DNA from: Verrucomicrobiales bacterium
GTDB taxonomy: Bacteria > Verrucomicrobiota > Verrucomicrobiia > Verrucomicrobiales > DEV007
Length of the DNA stretch: 64,000 nucleotides
Reading direction: 5' to 3'
Assembly: GCA_029213065.1 (NCBI GenBank)
Contig: JARGPH010000006.1
Coordinates: forward strand, 111,898-175,897
Made by a program: the position numbers and the translations under genes. Below the pieces are notes generated by a model. It was not told the DNA's origin. It ran no database searches and saw only the letters and a list, made by a program, of their open reading frames with translations. The number at the start of each line of letters is the position of its first letter. The first letter of the stretch is position 1. Shown one piece after another: positions 25,389 to 32,622 of this stretch.

Positions 25389-26630
25389 ATGGGAACTAAA
25401 ACACTCGTTCGTTTGCTCATCGCGCTTGCGATTCTTGGCGGAATCGCTGCGATTCTACACTTTTCCGGATCCGGAACCTCCGTTTCGACGGTGGCTTCGT
25501 CGACGGACAAAAAGAAGGTCTTCTCCGATTTTCCGATCAATGACGTCGCCAAGGTGATGATCAAAAACAAGGACAGCTCAGTGACTTTGCAGAAAGGTGA
25601 GAAGAGCTGGGAGGTAGCGGAGCGTGCCGGCTATCCTGCCGCATCGGAGCCTATCGTTTCGATGCTCCGTGATATCTGGGATCTCAGTATCGTTCAGGTC
25701 ATCACGATCGGGCGCAGTCAGTATGGGCGCGTCAATTTGATCGCTCCCGAGGATGCCGCTACCGCTGAAGAGGGAGCCACCATCGTGACTTTTCAGGGCA
25801 AAGACGGCAAGGACCTCGCTTCACTCTGGCTTGGTAAAGTCTACGAGCGTTCCGAGAACCGCGCCAACCCGATGGGTGGTATGGCGATGACCGAAGCGGG
25901 GCGCTACGTGAAAAAGGGAACCAGTAATTCGGTTTATCTCGTCGGAGATACCTTTGATAAAGTTGCGACGGACGCAGCGGAGTGGATCGACAAAGACTTC
26001 TTCAAAGTCGAGGGGATCAAATCGATCGAGATCGTTTCCAAAGAGAAAAAGAACGACTGGAAGCTGGTTCGTGACGATGCTGCCGGTGACTTCAAATTCG
26101 CGAAAGCGGGTGAAGACGAGAAACTGGATCAAGCCAAGGTTTCCAGCATGAAGGGGGCCTTTGCGAATCCTCAGATTGAAGATGTTTTTGTCGGCGAAGA
26201 CGCCAAGAAGAACAAGACCGGGACGACGACCTTCAAGATTGCGACCTTCGATGGTTTCAATTACGAAATCTCCGTCGGTGAGAAAAACGATCTCAACGAG
26301 CTGCCGCTGACACTTAAAGTGAATGGTAAATTTGTCGAGAAGCGTAAGAAGGGTGAAGAGGAGAGCGACGAAGAGGCCAAGAAAGCCGACGAAGCTTTTG
26401 CCGCCAACCTGAAGTCGCTTCAGGACAAACTCGCAGCCGAGAAAGCCCTAGAAGGTCACGTTTTCAAAGTGAGAAGCTACCTCGTCGATTCCATTATCAA
26501 AGCGCGTGCCGACCTTCTCGCTGAAGAAGAGGAAGAAGGCGCTGACGCAGCCGGTGGTGCGCAAGGTGGGAATCCTCACGGTCAGCTGCCCGGTGGCGTC
26601 GAGCTTCCCGGTGGTATTAAACTGCCGTAG
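25389..26630 (+). CDS. DUF4340 protein of the Gld-like exporter operon
   Basis: 413-residue protein with an N-terminal signal anchor (LVRLLIALAILGGIAAILHF) and an exported DUF4340-type repeat region: NDVAKVMIKNKDSSVTLQKGEKSWEV, DKVATDAAEWIDKDFFKVEGIKSIEI. The tail is glycine/proline-rich, with three GGxxLPGG-like units near the end (QLPGGVELPGGIKLP). DUF4340 genes commonly follow GldG-like genes, so it is probably a subunit or cargo adaptor of the same complex. Spacing to GldG-like is 42 bp. A hairpin follows. Confidence 0.88.
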   Translation: MGTKTLVRLLIALAILGGIAAILHFSGSGTSVSTVASSTDKKKVFSDFPINDVAKVMIKNKDSSVTLQKGEKSWEVAERAGYPAASEPIVSMLRDIWDLSIVQVITIGRSQYGRVNLIAPEDAATAEEGATIVTFQGKDGKDLASLWLGKVYERSENRANPMGGMAMTEAGRYVKKGTSNSVYLVGDTFDKVATDAAEWIDKDFFKVEGIKSIEIVSKEKKNDWKLVRDDAAGDFKFAKAGEDEKLDQAKVSSMKGAFANPQIEDVFVGEDAKKNKTGTTTFKIATFDGFNYEISVGEKNDLNELPLTLKVNGKFVEKRKKGEEESDEEAKKADEAFAANLKSLQDKLAAEKALEGHVFKVRSYLVDSIIKARADLLAEEEEEGADAAGGAQGGNPHGQLPGGVELPGGIKLP

Positions 26631-26663
26631 GGTGCGTCCCTCTTCAGGATCAGAAGATTTTTT

Positions 26664-26716
26664 ATGGCCCCCACGATCCGGTTCGAATCCGGATATCGTG
26701 GGCAATGGCCTTTTGG
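26664..26716 (+). terminator. Hairpin after the Gld-like operon, shaped like a tRNA minihelix
   Basis: Stem cccacg (26670-26675) pairs with cgtggg (26697-26702), continuing as atccgg/ccggat around the 7-base loop ttcgaat, with a 2-base bulge (at). Flanking ggcc/ggcc may add a further stem, and tttt follows at 26711. It probably ends the operon. The loop and upper stem match a tRNA T-arm (ggttcgaatcc), but no anticodon or D-arm could be found. Confidence 0.5.
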
Positions 26717-26810
26717 CAAAAGGCATCTACCCCGCCGATGCTGATAGCAGAGAGGCGATCTTGTGCCTTTTTGCGTCTTCCTATCAAGAGTTGATGAAGC
26801 ACCCGGGCAC

Positions 26811-26840
26811 AAAAAATGGCCGGGACTGATCCCGGCCATT
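26811..26840 (-). terminator. Rho-independent terminator of the TIM-barrel gene
   Basis: An 11-bp perfect stem (aatggccggga / tcccggccatt) with loop ctga, followed on the minus strand by six T (26811-26816 read as a on plus). It lies 43 bp beyond the stop of the gene at 26883. A second small hairpin, gcgcctct/agaggcgc, is at 26848-26868. Confidence 0.88.
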
Positions 26841-26882
26841 GCAGGTCGCGCCTCTTTTCGAGAGGCGCCGGCTTGCTTTTGA

Positions 26883-27902
26883 TTAGTTCTTCAAAATCCC
26901 GCGTTTCACGAGATTGTTGAGTCGGTGCGTCACTTCAACGACTCCGTCGATGACTGTTTCGGTGTAGGTGCGGCCGTCTCTGGTGTCGATGCCGTGACCG
27001 GGATCGAGGTCGCGGAGACCCTGGAGAGCGTCGTCTTCGTGGTGAAAGAGCTCGACGAAGACATACTCAAGTTTGCCGGTTTTGGCAGCGGCGGCGAGAA
27101 GTGCGCCGATCCAGCCGTCATCGGTGCTGAGGCAGCCACGGGTCGTCTTTGAAGAGGCGTGGAACATGCCCATCTCACCGGCTTCGGCGACCTGGGCGAT
27201 GAGCGCTTCGTTTTCAGGAATATTCAGCTCGGAGTCTCCGCAGTGAGCGGCGTCGACCATGATTTTGAAAAGTTTGCTGCCGTATTCGATGTTGGCGGCT
27301 TTAACAAACTCCCAGCATTTCGCGATGGAGTTGAAGGTCTGGAATTCGCCCTTGCGAAGGAACTCGATGTGCCACGTTTCCACGCTGCTGTTGGCGATGT
27401 CGGCTTCGCGGGCGGCGCGGCAGTGTGCTTTCACGTTCTGTGCGACGGCCGCGTCGAAATCAGCTCCGGTCTTGGGTGTTGCGCCCGGCTTGAGCCATTC
27501 CTCAATCGAGGTGGAGGCGATCTGGGTGATGCCGTATTTCTTGGCAACTTCGATCCCGGCTACGAGCATTTCGACAACGGCGTCCTCGTCGGCAGGGTTC
27601 ATCGGGTCGGCGCCGCCAACCATCATGATGATGTGCACTTCGAGATCGAGGGCGCGAAGGCCTTTCATGAGATCATCAGTGTCTCCGGCGTCGACTCCGG
27701 GGAAGGCGGTGACCTGAGCGCTCTGAATCTTCACAGGGGAAGCAGCGGTAAGTTTGGCCATCTCTGCGACGACGACGAGCTCGCCATCATCTCCGCGGGG
27801 GAGTCTGCCATTTTCATCGGGGACGAGTCCACCGACGAATTTGATGTGTGTGGGCACGACGCCCAGTTCGACATTTGTGTTCAGAGGGATGCTAGAAGCC
27901 AT
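26883..27902 (-). CDS. Xylose-isomerase-like TIM-barrel protein
   Basis: 339-residue cytoplasmic protein that looks like a sugar phosphate isomerase/epimerase (AP endonuclease 2 superfamily). Supporting segments are THIKFVGGLVPDENG, ALDLEVHIIMMVGGADPMNP, SSVETWHIEF, LFKIMVDAAHCGDSELN and a late FVELFHHEDDAL, which place acidic and His metal ligands at strand ends as in the superfamily. The assignment rests on pattern only; substrate unknown. Monocistronic, with its own terminator. The next upstream gene (desaturase) is on the same strand, 132 bp away. Confidence 0.6.
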   Translation of the reverse strand: MASSIPLNTNVELGVVPTHIKFVGGLVPDENGRLPRGDDGELVVVAEMAKLTAASPVKIQSAQVTAFPGVDAGDTDDLMKGLRALDLEVHIIMMVGGADPMNPADEDAVVEMLVAGIEVAKKYGITQIASTSIEEWLKPGATPKTGADFDAAVAQNVKAHCRAAREADIANSSVETWHIEFLRKGEFQTFNSIAKCWEFVKAANIEYGSKLFKIMVDAAHCGDSELNIPENEALIAQVAEAGEMGMFHASSKTTRGCLSTDDGWIGALLAAAAKTGKLEYVFVELFHHEDDALQGLRDLDPGHGIDTRDGRTYTETVIDGVVEVTHRLNNLVKRGILKN

Positions 27903-27960
27903 ATTAAATCAAAGGATTGGTCCGGTGAAAGTGGCAGGGAGTCCGGTTCCATACAAGAAA

Positions 27961-27998
27961 ATTCCTGCGCAGAACAAGAGTTTGTTCCGGGCAGGAAT
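27961..27998 (-). terminator. Hairpin terminator of the desaturase gene
   Basis: Arms attcctgc/gcaggaat with inner gaacaa/ttgttc. On the minus strand the hairpin is followed by tttcttg. It lies 37 bp after the desaturase stop codon. Confidence 0.65.
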
Positions 27999-28034
27999 CG
28001 TGTTCCGGAGAGACCGGAGTAGGGGCTGTGGGCT

Positions 28035-29159
28035 CTAGGCCGGTGATCCCTGTAGCTGTTGCAACTGCAAAAGCTGGTTGTTCGCTTTTGCGATCTCGTC
28101 GCGCCAGTAGGCGAGCTTCTCACGGGAAAGAGCGATGCGCTCGCCGGTTGCTTTTTCAAGTTCGCCGTAGCCGTCACTGAGTGACTTGGAGATCTCAATG
28201 AGCTTATCGTAAGCTTCCTGGTAAGTTGCGCTGTTAAGCTTCGGAGCGCTTTCTCCGCTGATCTGCGCTTCGGCTTGCTCCTTCACCTCACGTAGTTCAG
28301 CAAGCATGATCCGCTCGTCAGAGACGGTTCGAAGGTCTGTCGCCAGTCCCAGCTTGGAAAGTGTCCAGATCGCCCATTTGGTGGGGTCCCACTGCCATGG
28401 CTTTACGCCGTTGCGGTAGTCGTGCTGGAAGGAGTGGTGGTAGTTGTGATACCCTTCACCGAAGGTGAAAATAGCCATGAGCCAGCTGTCACGGGCACTT
28501 GTGGAAGTGTCGTAAGGGCGGTTGCCGATCGTGTGGCAGAGCGAGTTGATGAGGAATGTGCAGTGATGCACTGCGACGAGTCGTGCCACCCCGATGATGA
28601 GAAAGCCGCCGAGAGCACCAACCCATCCGCCTGTGTGGAAGTATCCGATCAGGGTGGGGATGACGAGGCCGAAGAACATTCCGATCTGACGATGGTATTT
28701 GTGCTGCCACATTACGAGAGGATCCTTTTTCAGGTCCGCGACGTTCGCGAGGGGACGTGGGTAGAGCTTGAAAAAGATCCAGCCGATATGAGCGAAGAAG
28801 AAGCCCTTTGAAATGCTGTAGGGATCGTCGTGCTCGTGGTCGACGTGCTTGTGGTGGTCCCGGTGGTCGGAAGACCAGTCGAGTGCCGAATCTTCAAAGG
28901 CACAGGCTCCGAAGATGAGGGTGAAAAGTTTAACCGGTTTGCCGGCCTTGAATGCTTTGTGAGCAAAGAGACGGTGATAGCCAAGTGTAATGCTCATGCC
29001 TGTTGCCAGGAAGTAGAGCACGAACATAGCGATCATGAAAAAATCGATTCCGAAGAAAGCGATGTAAAGGGGGGTGCCAATGATGGCCGTAAAGAATGTC
29101 GCGATAAGAAATGCGCTGGTTTCCCAGTTCACGCGATCAAAAGGAATATTTGAAGTCAT
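28035..29159 (-). CDS. Acyl-CoA delta-9-type fatty acid desaturase
   Basis: 374-residue integral membrane di-iron desaturase that introduces a cis double bond into a saturated acyl chain. All three histidine boxes are visible: HRLFAH (62-67), HRDHHKHVDH (99-108) and HNYHH in FGEGYHNYHHSFQHDYRNG. Four hydrophobic segments fit the family. The last 80 or so residues are an unusual charged helical tail with coiled-coil character (MLAELREVKEQAEAQI, then DELAK-like helices ending NNQLLQLQQLQG), beyond the usual end of bacterial DesC proteins. Electron donor unknown. Likely used for membrane fluidity. Confidence 0.92.
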   Translation of the reverse strand: MTSNIPFDRVNWETSAFLIATFFTAIIGTPLYIAFFGIDFFMIAMFVLYFLATGMSITLGYHRLFAHKAFKAGKPVKLFTLIFGACAFEDSALDWSSDHRDHHKHVDHEHDDPYSISKGFFFAHIGWIFFKLYPRPLANVADLKKDPLVMWQHKYHRQIGMFFGLVIPTLIGYFHTGGWVGALGGFLIIGVARLVAVHHCTFLINSLCHTIGNRPYDTSTSARDSWLMAIFTFGEGYHNYHHSFQHDYRNGVKPWQWDPTKWAIWTLSKLGLATDLRTVSDERIMLAELREVKEQAEAQISGESAPKLNSATYQEAYDKLIEISKSLSDGYGELEKATGERIALSREKLAYWRDEIAKANNQLLQLQQLQGSPA

Positions 29160-29252
29160 CTGCTTAGGTTGAAAGGATTAGGGTTTAGTGAATGGAACCA
29201 CTGAATCGGTTTTGCCTCAATGAGAGAAAACGAAAGGTTCCGCCAAAAGGAA

Positions 29253-29278
29253 ACGGTCACCTTTGGAAAAGTGACCGT
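29253..29278 (-). terminator. Terminator of the RRM protein gene
   Basis: Stem acggtcac/gtgaccgt with a 10-base loop. On the minus strand it is followed by ttccttttgg. It lies 25 bp after the stop of the RRM gene. Confidence 0.65.
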
Positions 29279-29302
29279 CTCGAAAATTTAAGTTGAGCGA
29301 TC

Positions 29303-29791
29303 TCAGTCACGGTAGCCACCGCCACCGCCCCGACGATCTCCGCCACGTCCACGGCCACCGCCGCCTCCGCGACGAGCTCCGCCACCACGGTCATAGCCGC
29401 CACGACCACCGCCGCCATCACGATCATAGCCACCGCGACCACCGCCGCCGTCACGATCGTATCCGCCGCCGCCACCGCCGCGACTTTCGTAACCGCCACG
29501 GCCACCGCCGCCACGGCGATCTCCACCGCGGCCGCCGCCACCACCTTCACGGCGATCTTCGGCTTCACGGATGCGAACGGCACGGCCCATAAGGTCGGTT
29601 CCGTCAAGGTTTTCAACAGCAGCATCACCAAGTTCTTTGCTTTCCAACGTAACGAAAGCAAATCCGCGTTGTCTACCGGTGTCCCGGTCAATTGGCATGT
29701 GAAGGTCTACGATTGGCTCGTAGTCTGAAAGAAATTCGCGTAGTTCGATTTCAGTGGCGTCGTAGGAAATATTCCCAATATACAATTTCAT
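29303..29791 (-). CDS. RRM-domain RNA-binding protein with Gly/Arg-rich tail
   Basis: 162 residues. Residues 1-78 form one RNA recognition motif with RNP2 (LYIGNI, 3-8) and RNP1 (RGFAFVTL, 42-49). The remainder is an RGG-type tail of Gly, Arg, Asp and Tyr (repeats such as GGYDRDGGGGRGG), low-complexity and probably disordered, encoded by a direct-repeat DNA tract at about 29310-29560. Similar to the cold-inducible Rbp proteins of cyanobacteria and other bacteria, which chaperone mRNA. The 209-bp upstream gap would allow a long 5' leader, in keeping with post-transcriptional control, but no promoter was fixed. Confidence 0.95.
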   Translation of the reverse strand: MKLYIGNISYDATEIELREFLSDYEPIVDLHMPIDRDTGRQRGFAFVTLESKELGDAAVENLDGTDLMGRAVRIREAEDRREGGGGGRGGDRRGGGGRGGYESRGGGGGGYDRDGGGGRGGYDRDGGGGRGGYDRGGGARRGGGGGRGRGGDRRGGGGGYRD

Positions 29792-30000
29792 TAATCAAAG
29801 AAGGCCCGCGGGTTTCCGCGTTACTGGCGCTTGAAACGCTTGACGTCGCAGGGCCGCAACTCGGTCAGGACGTCGGTTTGTTGGTGCACCAAGAATTTGG
29901 AACGGACTCCCCCTAGAATGCGTCATTTTTGCGAAAAGCCAACTCCTTTAAGCGCCTAATTGCGTGAAACCGGGTGTTTCAGTGGAAAAAGGTGTGTCTT
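29792..30000 (-). other. Long upstream region of the RRM gene
   Basis: 209 bp without a gene, between the TIM-barrel gene stop (30001) and the RRM start (29791). A hairpin tgaaac/gtttca at 29965-29981 could end the upstream gene. The rest may be a 5' leader; no known riboswitch was recognised. Confidence 0.4.
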
Positions 30001-30855
30001 TTAAACGAGGCCGAGGATCCGGTCCATTCCCTCTGAGATCTCCGCCATACGGGCGCGATCACCCCCTCCCACCTCAGCGGTGGCCCAGCCGTTGTAATCA
30101 ATCTTCTTGAGCGCTGCTCTCACAGCGGCCCAATCAATGGTTCCTTCGCCAAGCGGAGAGCTGAATCCCTTTCTGAGTCCTTCCGATTGGTGCTTTTTCT
30201 CGTCCCATTCTTTGATGTCGAGTTTTCCGATCCGCTCGCCGAGAATATCGATCCAGTGCTCGGGGACGCCCCAGCGGACGTTGTTTCCGACGTCGTAGTA
30301 GGCGCCAAACCACGGGCTCCCGATTTCATCGACGTAGCGCTCCATGTCGAGTGCACTGATGAGAAAGCCCGCCCAGACGTTCTCAACGAGGATTTTGACT
30401 CCATATTTTTCGGCAGCGGGGAGGCCTTTTTTGATAATCGACTGGGTTTCGTTCCAGCTCTCCATCAAGGGGCGTTTTCTGTCGTATTTGGCGACGTAGA
30501 GAACTGAGTCGCCACCGACATCGTGGGAGAATTTTACGGCGGTTTCGAGGTCCGGTTTGTCGGAATTGACGATTCCGTGCACGCGAAGGTCCGATTTGTC
30601 GATTGCTTCGAGGTAGGTTTTAAGGTCGTCGCGGTTTTCGGTTCGGAGTTCCGTTCCGTCAAAGCCAACGTCCTTCAGCATTTTGAATCGATCGACGATG
30701 GATAGGCCAGGTTCCTTGACCATGTTGAATTTGACGCCTTTTTTGAGGCGGCCGGTCATTTCGGCTGATGAGCCATGCGATGAGAGTAAGGCGGGGATGG
30801 CTGCGGCAGTTCCAAGTGCAGGAGCGGTTCGGTAGAGGAAATCGCGTCTTTTCAT
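30001..30855 (-). CDS. Tat-exported sugar phosphate isomerase/epimerase family protein
   Basis: 284-residue TIM-barrel protein related to hydroxypyruvate isomerase. The N-terminus MKRRDFLYRTAPALGTAAAIPALL is a Tat signal (RRDFL) ending near SSAEM. The fold shows typical segments GFDGTELRTENRDDL, KYGVKILVENVWAGF, FGAYYDVGNNVRWG and LDIKEWDEKKH, giving the usual E, D, H and E metal ligands. Exported members of this family are common in Planctomycetes and Verrucomicrobia, and their substrates are mostly unknown. Monocistronic. Confidence 0.85.
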   Translation of the reverse strand: MKRRDFLYRTAPALGTAAAIPALLSSHGSSAEMTGRLKKGVKFNMVKEPGLSIVDRFKMLKDVGFDGTELRTENRDDLKTYLEAIDKSDLRVHGIVNSDKPDLETAVKFSHDVGGDSVLYVAKYDRKRPLMESWNETQSIIKKGLPAAEKYGVKILVENVWAGFLISALDMERYVDEIGSPWFGAYYDVGNNVRWGVPEHWIDILGERIGKLDIKEWDEKKHQSEGLRKGFSSPLGEGTIDWAAVRAALKKIDYNGWATAEVGGGDRARMAEISEGMDRILGLV

Positions 30856-31077
30856 GCCCGGAGGAATAGCGAATTTCGTGGGTTCCGGTCAATTCACAAA
30901 CCGACGGGATCGGGGGAGGGCGAAGGCGAAAGTATTCAAGGGGAGCGCTTCCAGCCGCCGGATAAGACTCCCGTTGGATTTCGGATGGCAGGCGAGGTTG
31001 TGAACGCGCCCGGCTGGTGGCAGAGGCTCTGTTGGCAGCAAGATGCCGCCACTCCCTGTCCCGATTCTGCTCTTTGG

Positions 31078-32526
31078 CTACGCAAAAATGTCCATGACCG
31101 GTTTCCCTTTGCCGTCTTCGGTGACGTAGAAGGGGCGGCCTTCGACGACGAACTCGGTTTTCGGGCTGACGCCCATCGCGGTCATGATCGTGGCGTGAAG
31201 ATCTGTGACCGTGACCGGGTTTTCGACGGCGACGAGAGGGCGTTCATCGGCGGTTTTGCCGTAAATATTCCCCTTTTTAACGCCTCCGCCAAACATCGCG
31301 ACGCTGGTTCCTCCGGTGAAATGGCGGTGCAGACCATAGTGTTTCGCTTCGGTGATGGTGTCGACTTTGTGGGTTGCCTGATCATTGGCCTCTGATCCCG
31401 GCTTCCCTTCCATGATCGCATCGCGACTGAATTCAGAAGCGACGATGACGAGGGTGCGGTCGAGAAGGCCGCGTTCTTCGAGATCGAGAATGAGTTGGGA
31501 AATGGGACGGTCGATTTCCGAGTGCATCCGCGCGACGGTGCTGTGGCCCTCTGCGTGGGTGTCCCAGTGCAGGAAAGGGACGTATTCGGTCGTCACTTCG
31601 ACAAAGCGGGCTCCGTTTTCGACAAGGCGGCGGGCGAGGAGGCAGCCACGACCAAAGCGCGAGGTATCGTATTTTTCCTGCACCTCTTTGGGTTCTTCGG
31701 TGATGTCGAAGGCTTTGCGCTCATCTGAATTGAGAAGGCGGTAGGCGTTGTCCATCGAGCGGAGGAGTGATTCCTGCTGGTGATCGCTCGCGTAGTCGCG
31801 GTGCGGGCTCTGGTCGACGAGCTTGCGGTAGAGCTTGTCGCGGTTCGTGAAGCGCTCCGAGGTCATCGATCCGGGAGGTCGCACCGATTTGGCGGCCTCT
31901 TCAGGAAAGGGGAGGTTCATCGGGCCGTATTCGCTTCCGAAAAAACCAGCGGTGGTGAACGCTTTCAATTCCTCTTTTTCACCGACCCCTTCGAGACGCT
32001 GCCCGATGTTGATGAAGGCGGGGATGACGGGATTTTTCGGCCCGAGGACCCGTGCCATCCACGAACCGAGGTGCGGAGCGGCGACAGTTTGGGGCGGGAC
32101 GTAGCCGGTGTGCCAGTGATACTGATGCCGCGAGTGGAGAATGCTCCCGAGGTCGGGCTGGACCGCAGACCGGATCAAGGTGCCCCGGTCCATGATCTGA
32201 GCAATATTCTCCATTCCTTCGCAGATTTTAAGGCCGTCCACGCTGGTGTTGATCGAGTCGAAAGTGCTGAGAACGGAATCGACCGCCATTCCTTTTTCAA
32301 AGGGAGCGTAGCGCTTGGGATCGAAGGTTTCCGGCGCGGCCATGCCCCCGGCGAGCCAGAGGAGAATGCAGGAATCGGCTTTCGCTTCGGGGTGCCGGAT
32401 CTCGCTGCCCCGCACGATTTGAGGCTCGCCGCTCATCCAGGCTGCGGTGCCTGCAGCGGAAAGCTTTTTGAGGAAATCTCTGCGCACAATCGGCTCAGGC
32501 GCGTCGGGATCGAAGGGAGAGTTCAT
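31078..32526 (-). CDS. DUF1501 protein (Tat-exported), pair 1
   Basis: 482-residue protein of the DUF1501 family, which has a sulfatase/alkaline-phosphatase-like fold and unknown function. The Tat signal reads RRDFLKKLSAAGTAAWMSG. Later family segments are CILLWLAGGMAAPETFDPKRY, FSRDAIMEGKPGSEANDQAT, YGLHRHFTGGTSVAMFGGGVKKGNIYG and a final TVTDLHATIMTAMGVSPKTEF. It sits 96 bp downstream of a haem-binding DUF1549 protein, the standard Planctomycetes/Verrucomicrobia couple. Likely periplasmic partner of that protein. Confidence 0.92.
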   Translation of the reverse strand: MNSPFDPDAPEPIVRRDFLKKLSAAGTAAWMSGEPQIVRGSEIRHPEAKADSCILLWLAGGMAAPETFDPKRYAPFEKGMAVDSVLSTFDSINTSVDGLKICEGMENIAQIMDRGTLIRSAVQPDLGSILHSRHQYHWHTGYVPPQTVAAPHLGSWMARVLGPKNPVIPAFINIGQRLEGVGEKEELKAFTTAGFFGSEYGPMNLPFPEEAAKSVRPPGSMTSERFTNRDKLYRKLVDQSPHRDYASDHQQESLLRSMDNAYRLLNSDERKAFDITEEPKEVQEKYDTSRFGRGCLLARRLVENGARFVEVTTEYVPFLHWDTHAEGHSTVARMHSEIDRPISQLILDLEERGLLDRTLVIVASEFSRDAIMEGKPGSEANDQATHKVDTITEAKHYGLHRHFTGGTSVAMFGGGVKKGNIYGKTADERPLVAVENPVTVTDLHATIMTAMGVSPKTEFVVEGRPFYVTEDGKGKPVMDIFA

Positions 32527-32582
32527 TTGTGGAAGAAGTAGAGGAGTAAAGGAGTGGAGAAGTAGAGGATGGCTCTGGAGCT

Positions 32583-32620
32583 GGGCTTAACCCTGTTGGG
32601 TCGTGGGCTTAACCCTGTTG
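32583..32620. repeat. Direct repeat gggcttaaccctgttg
   Basis: Two perfect copies (32583-32598 and 32605-32620) between the DUF1501 and DUF1549 genes of pair 1. Related to the ccaacaggg elements at 152-204 and 58552-58569. Confidence 0.7.
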
Positions 32621-32622
32621 AA

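Noticed and set aside
26670..26702. Possible complete tRNA gene (T-arm consensus ggttcgaatcc)
   Set aside because: No anticodon or D-arm within 90 bp upstream. The outer stem pairs with bases immediately before the T-arm-like stem, so the structure is a simple hairpin.
29292..29592. His/Arg-rich plus-strand frame opposite the RGG tail
   Set aside because: Low-complexity antisense of the glycine codons (ggn read as ccn/cgn); not a protein.
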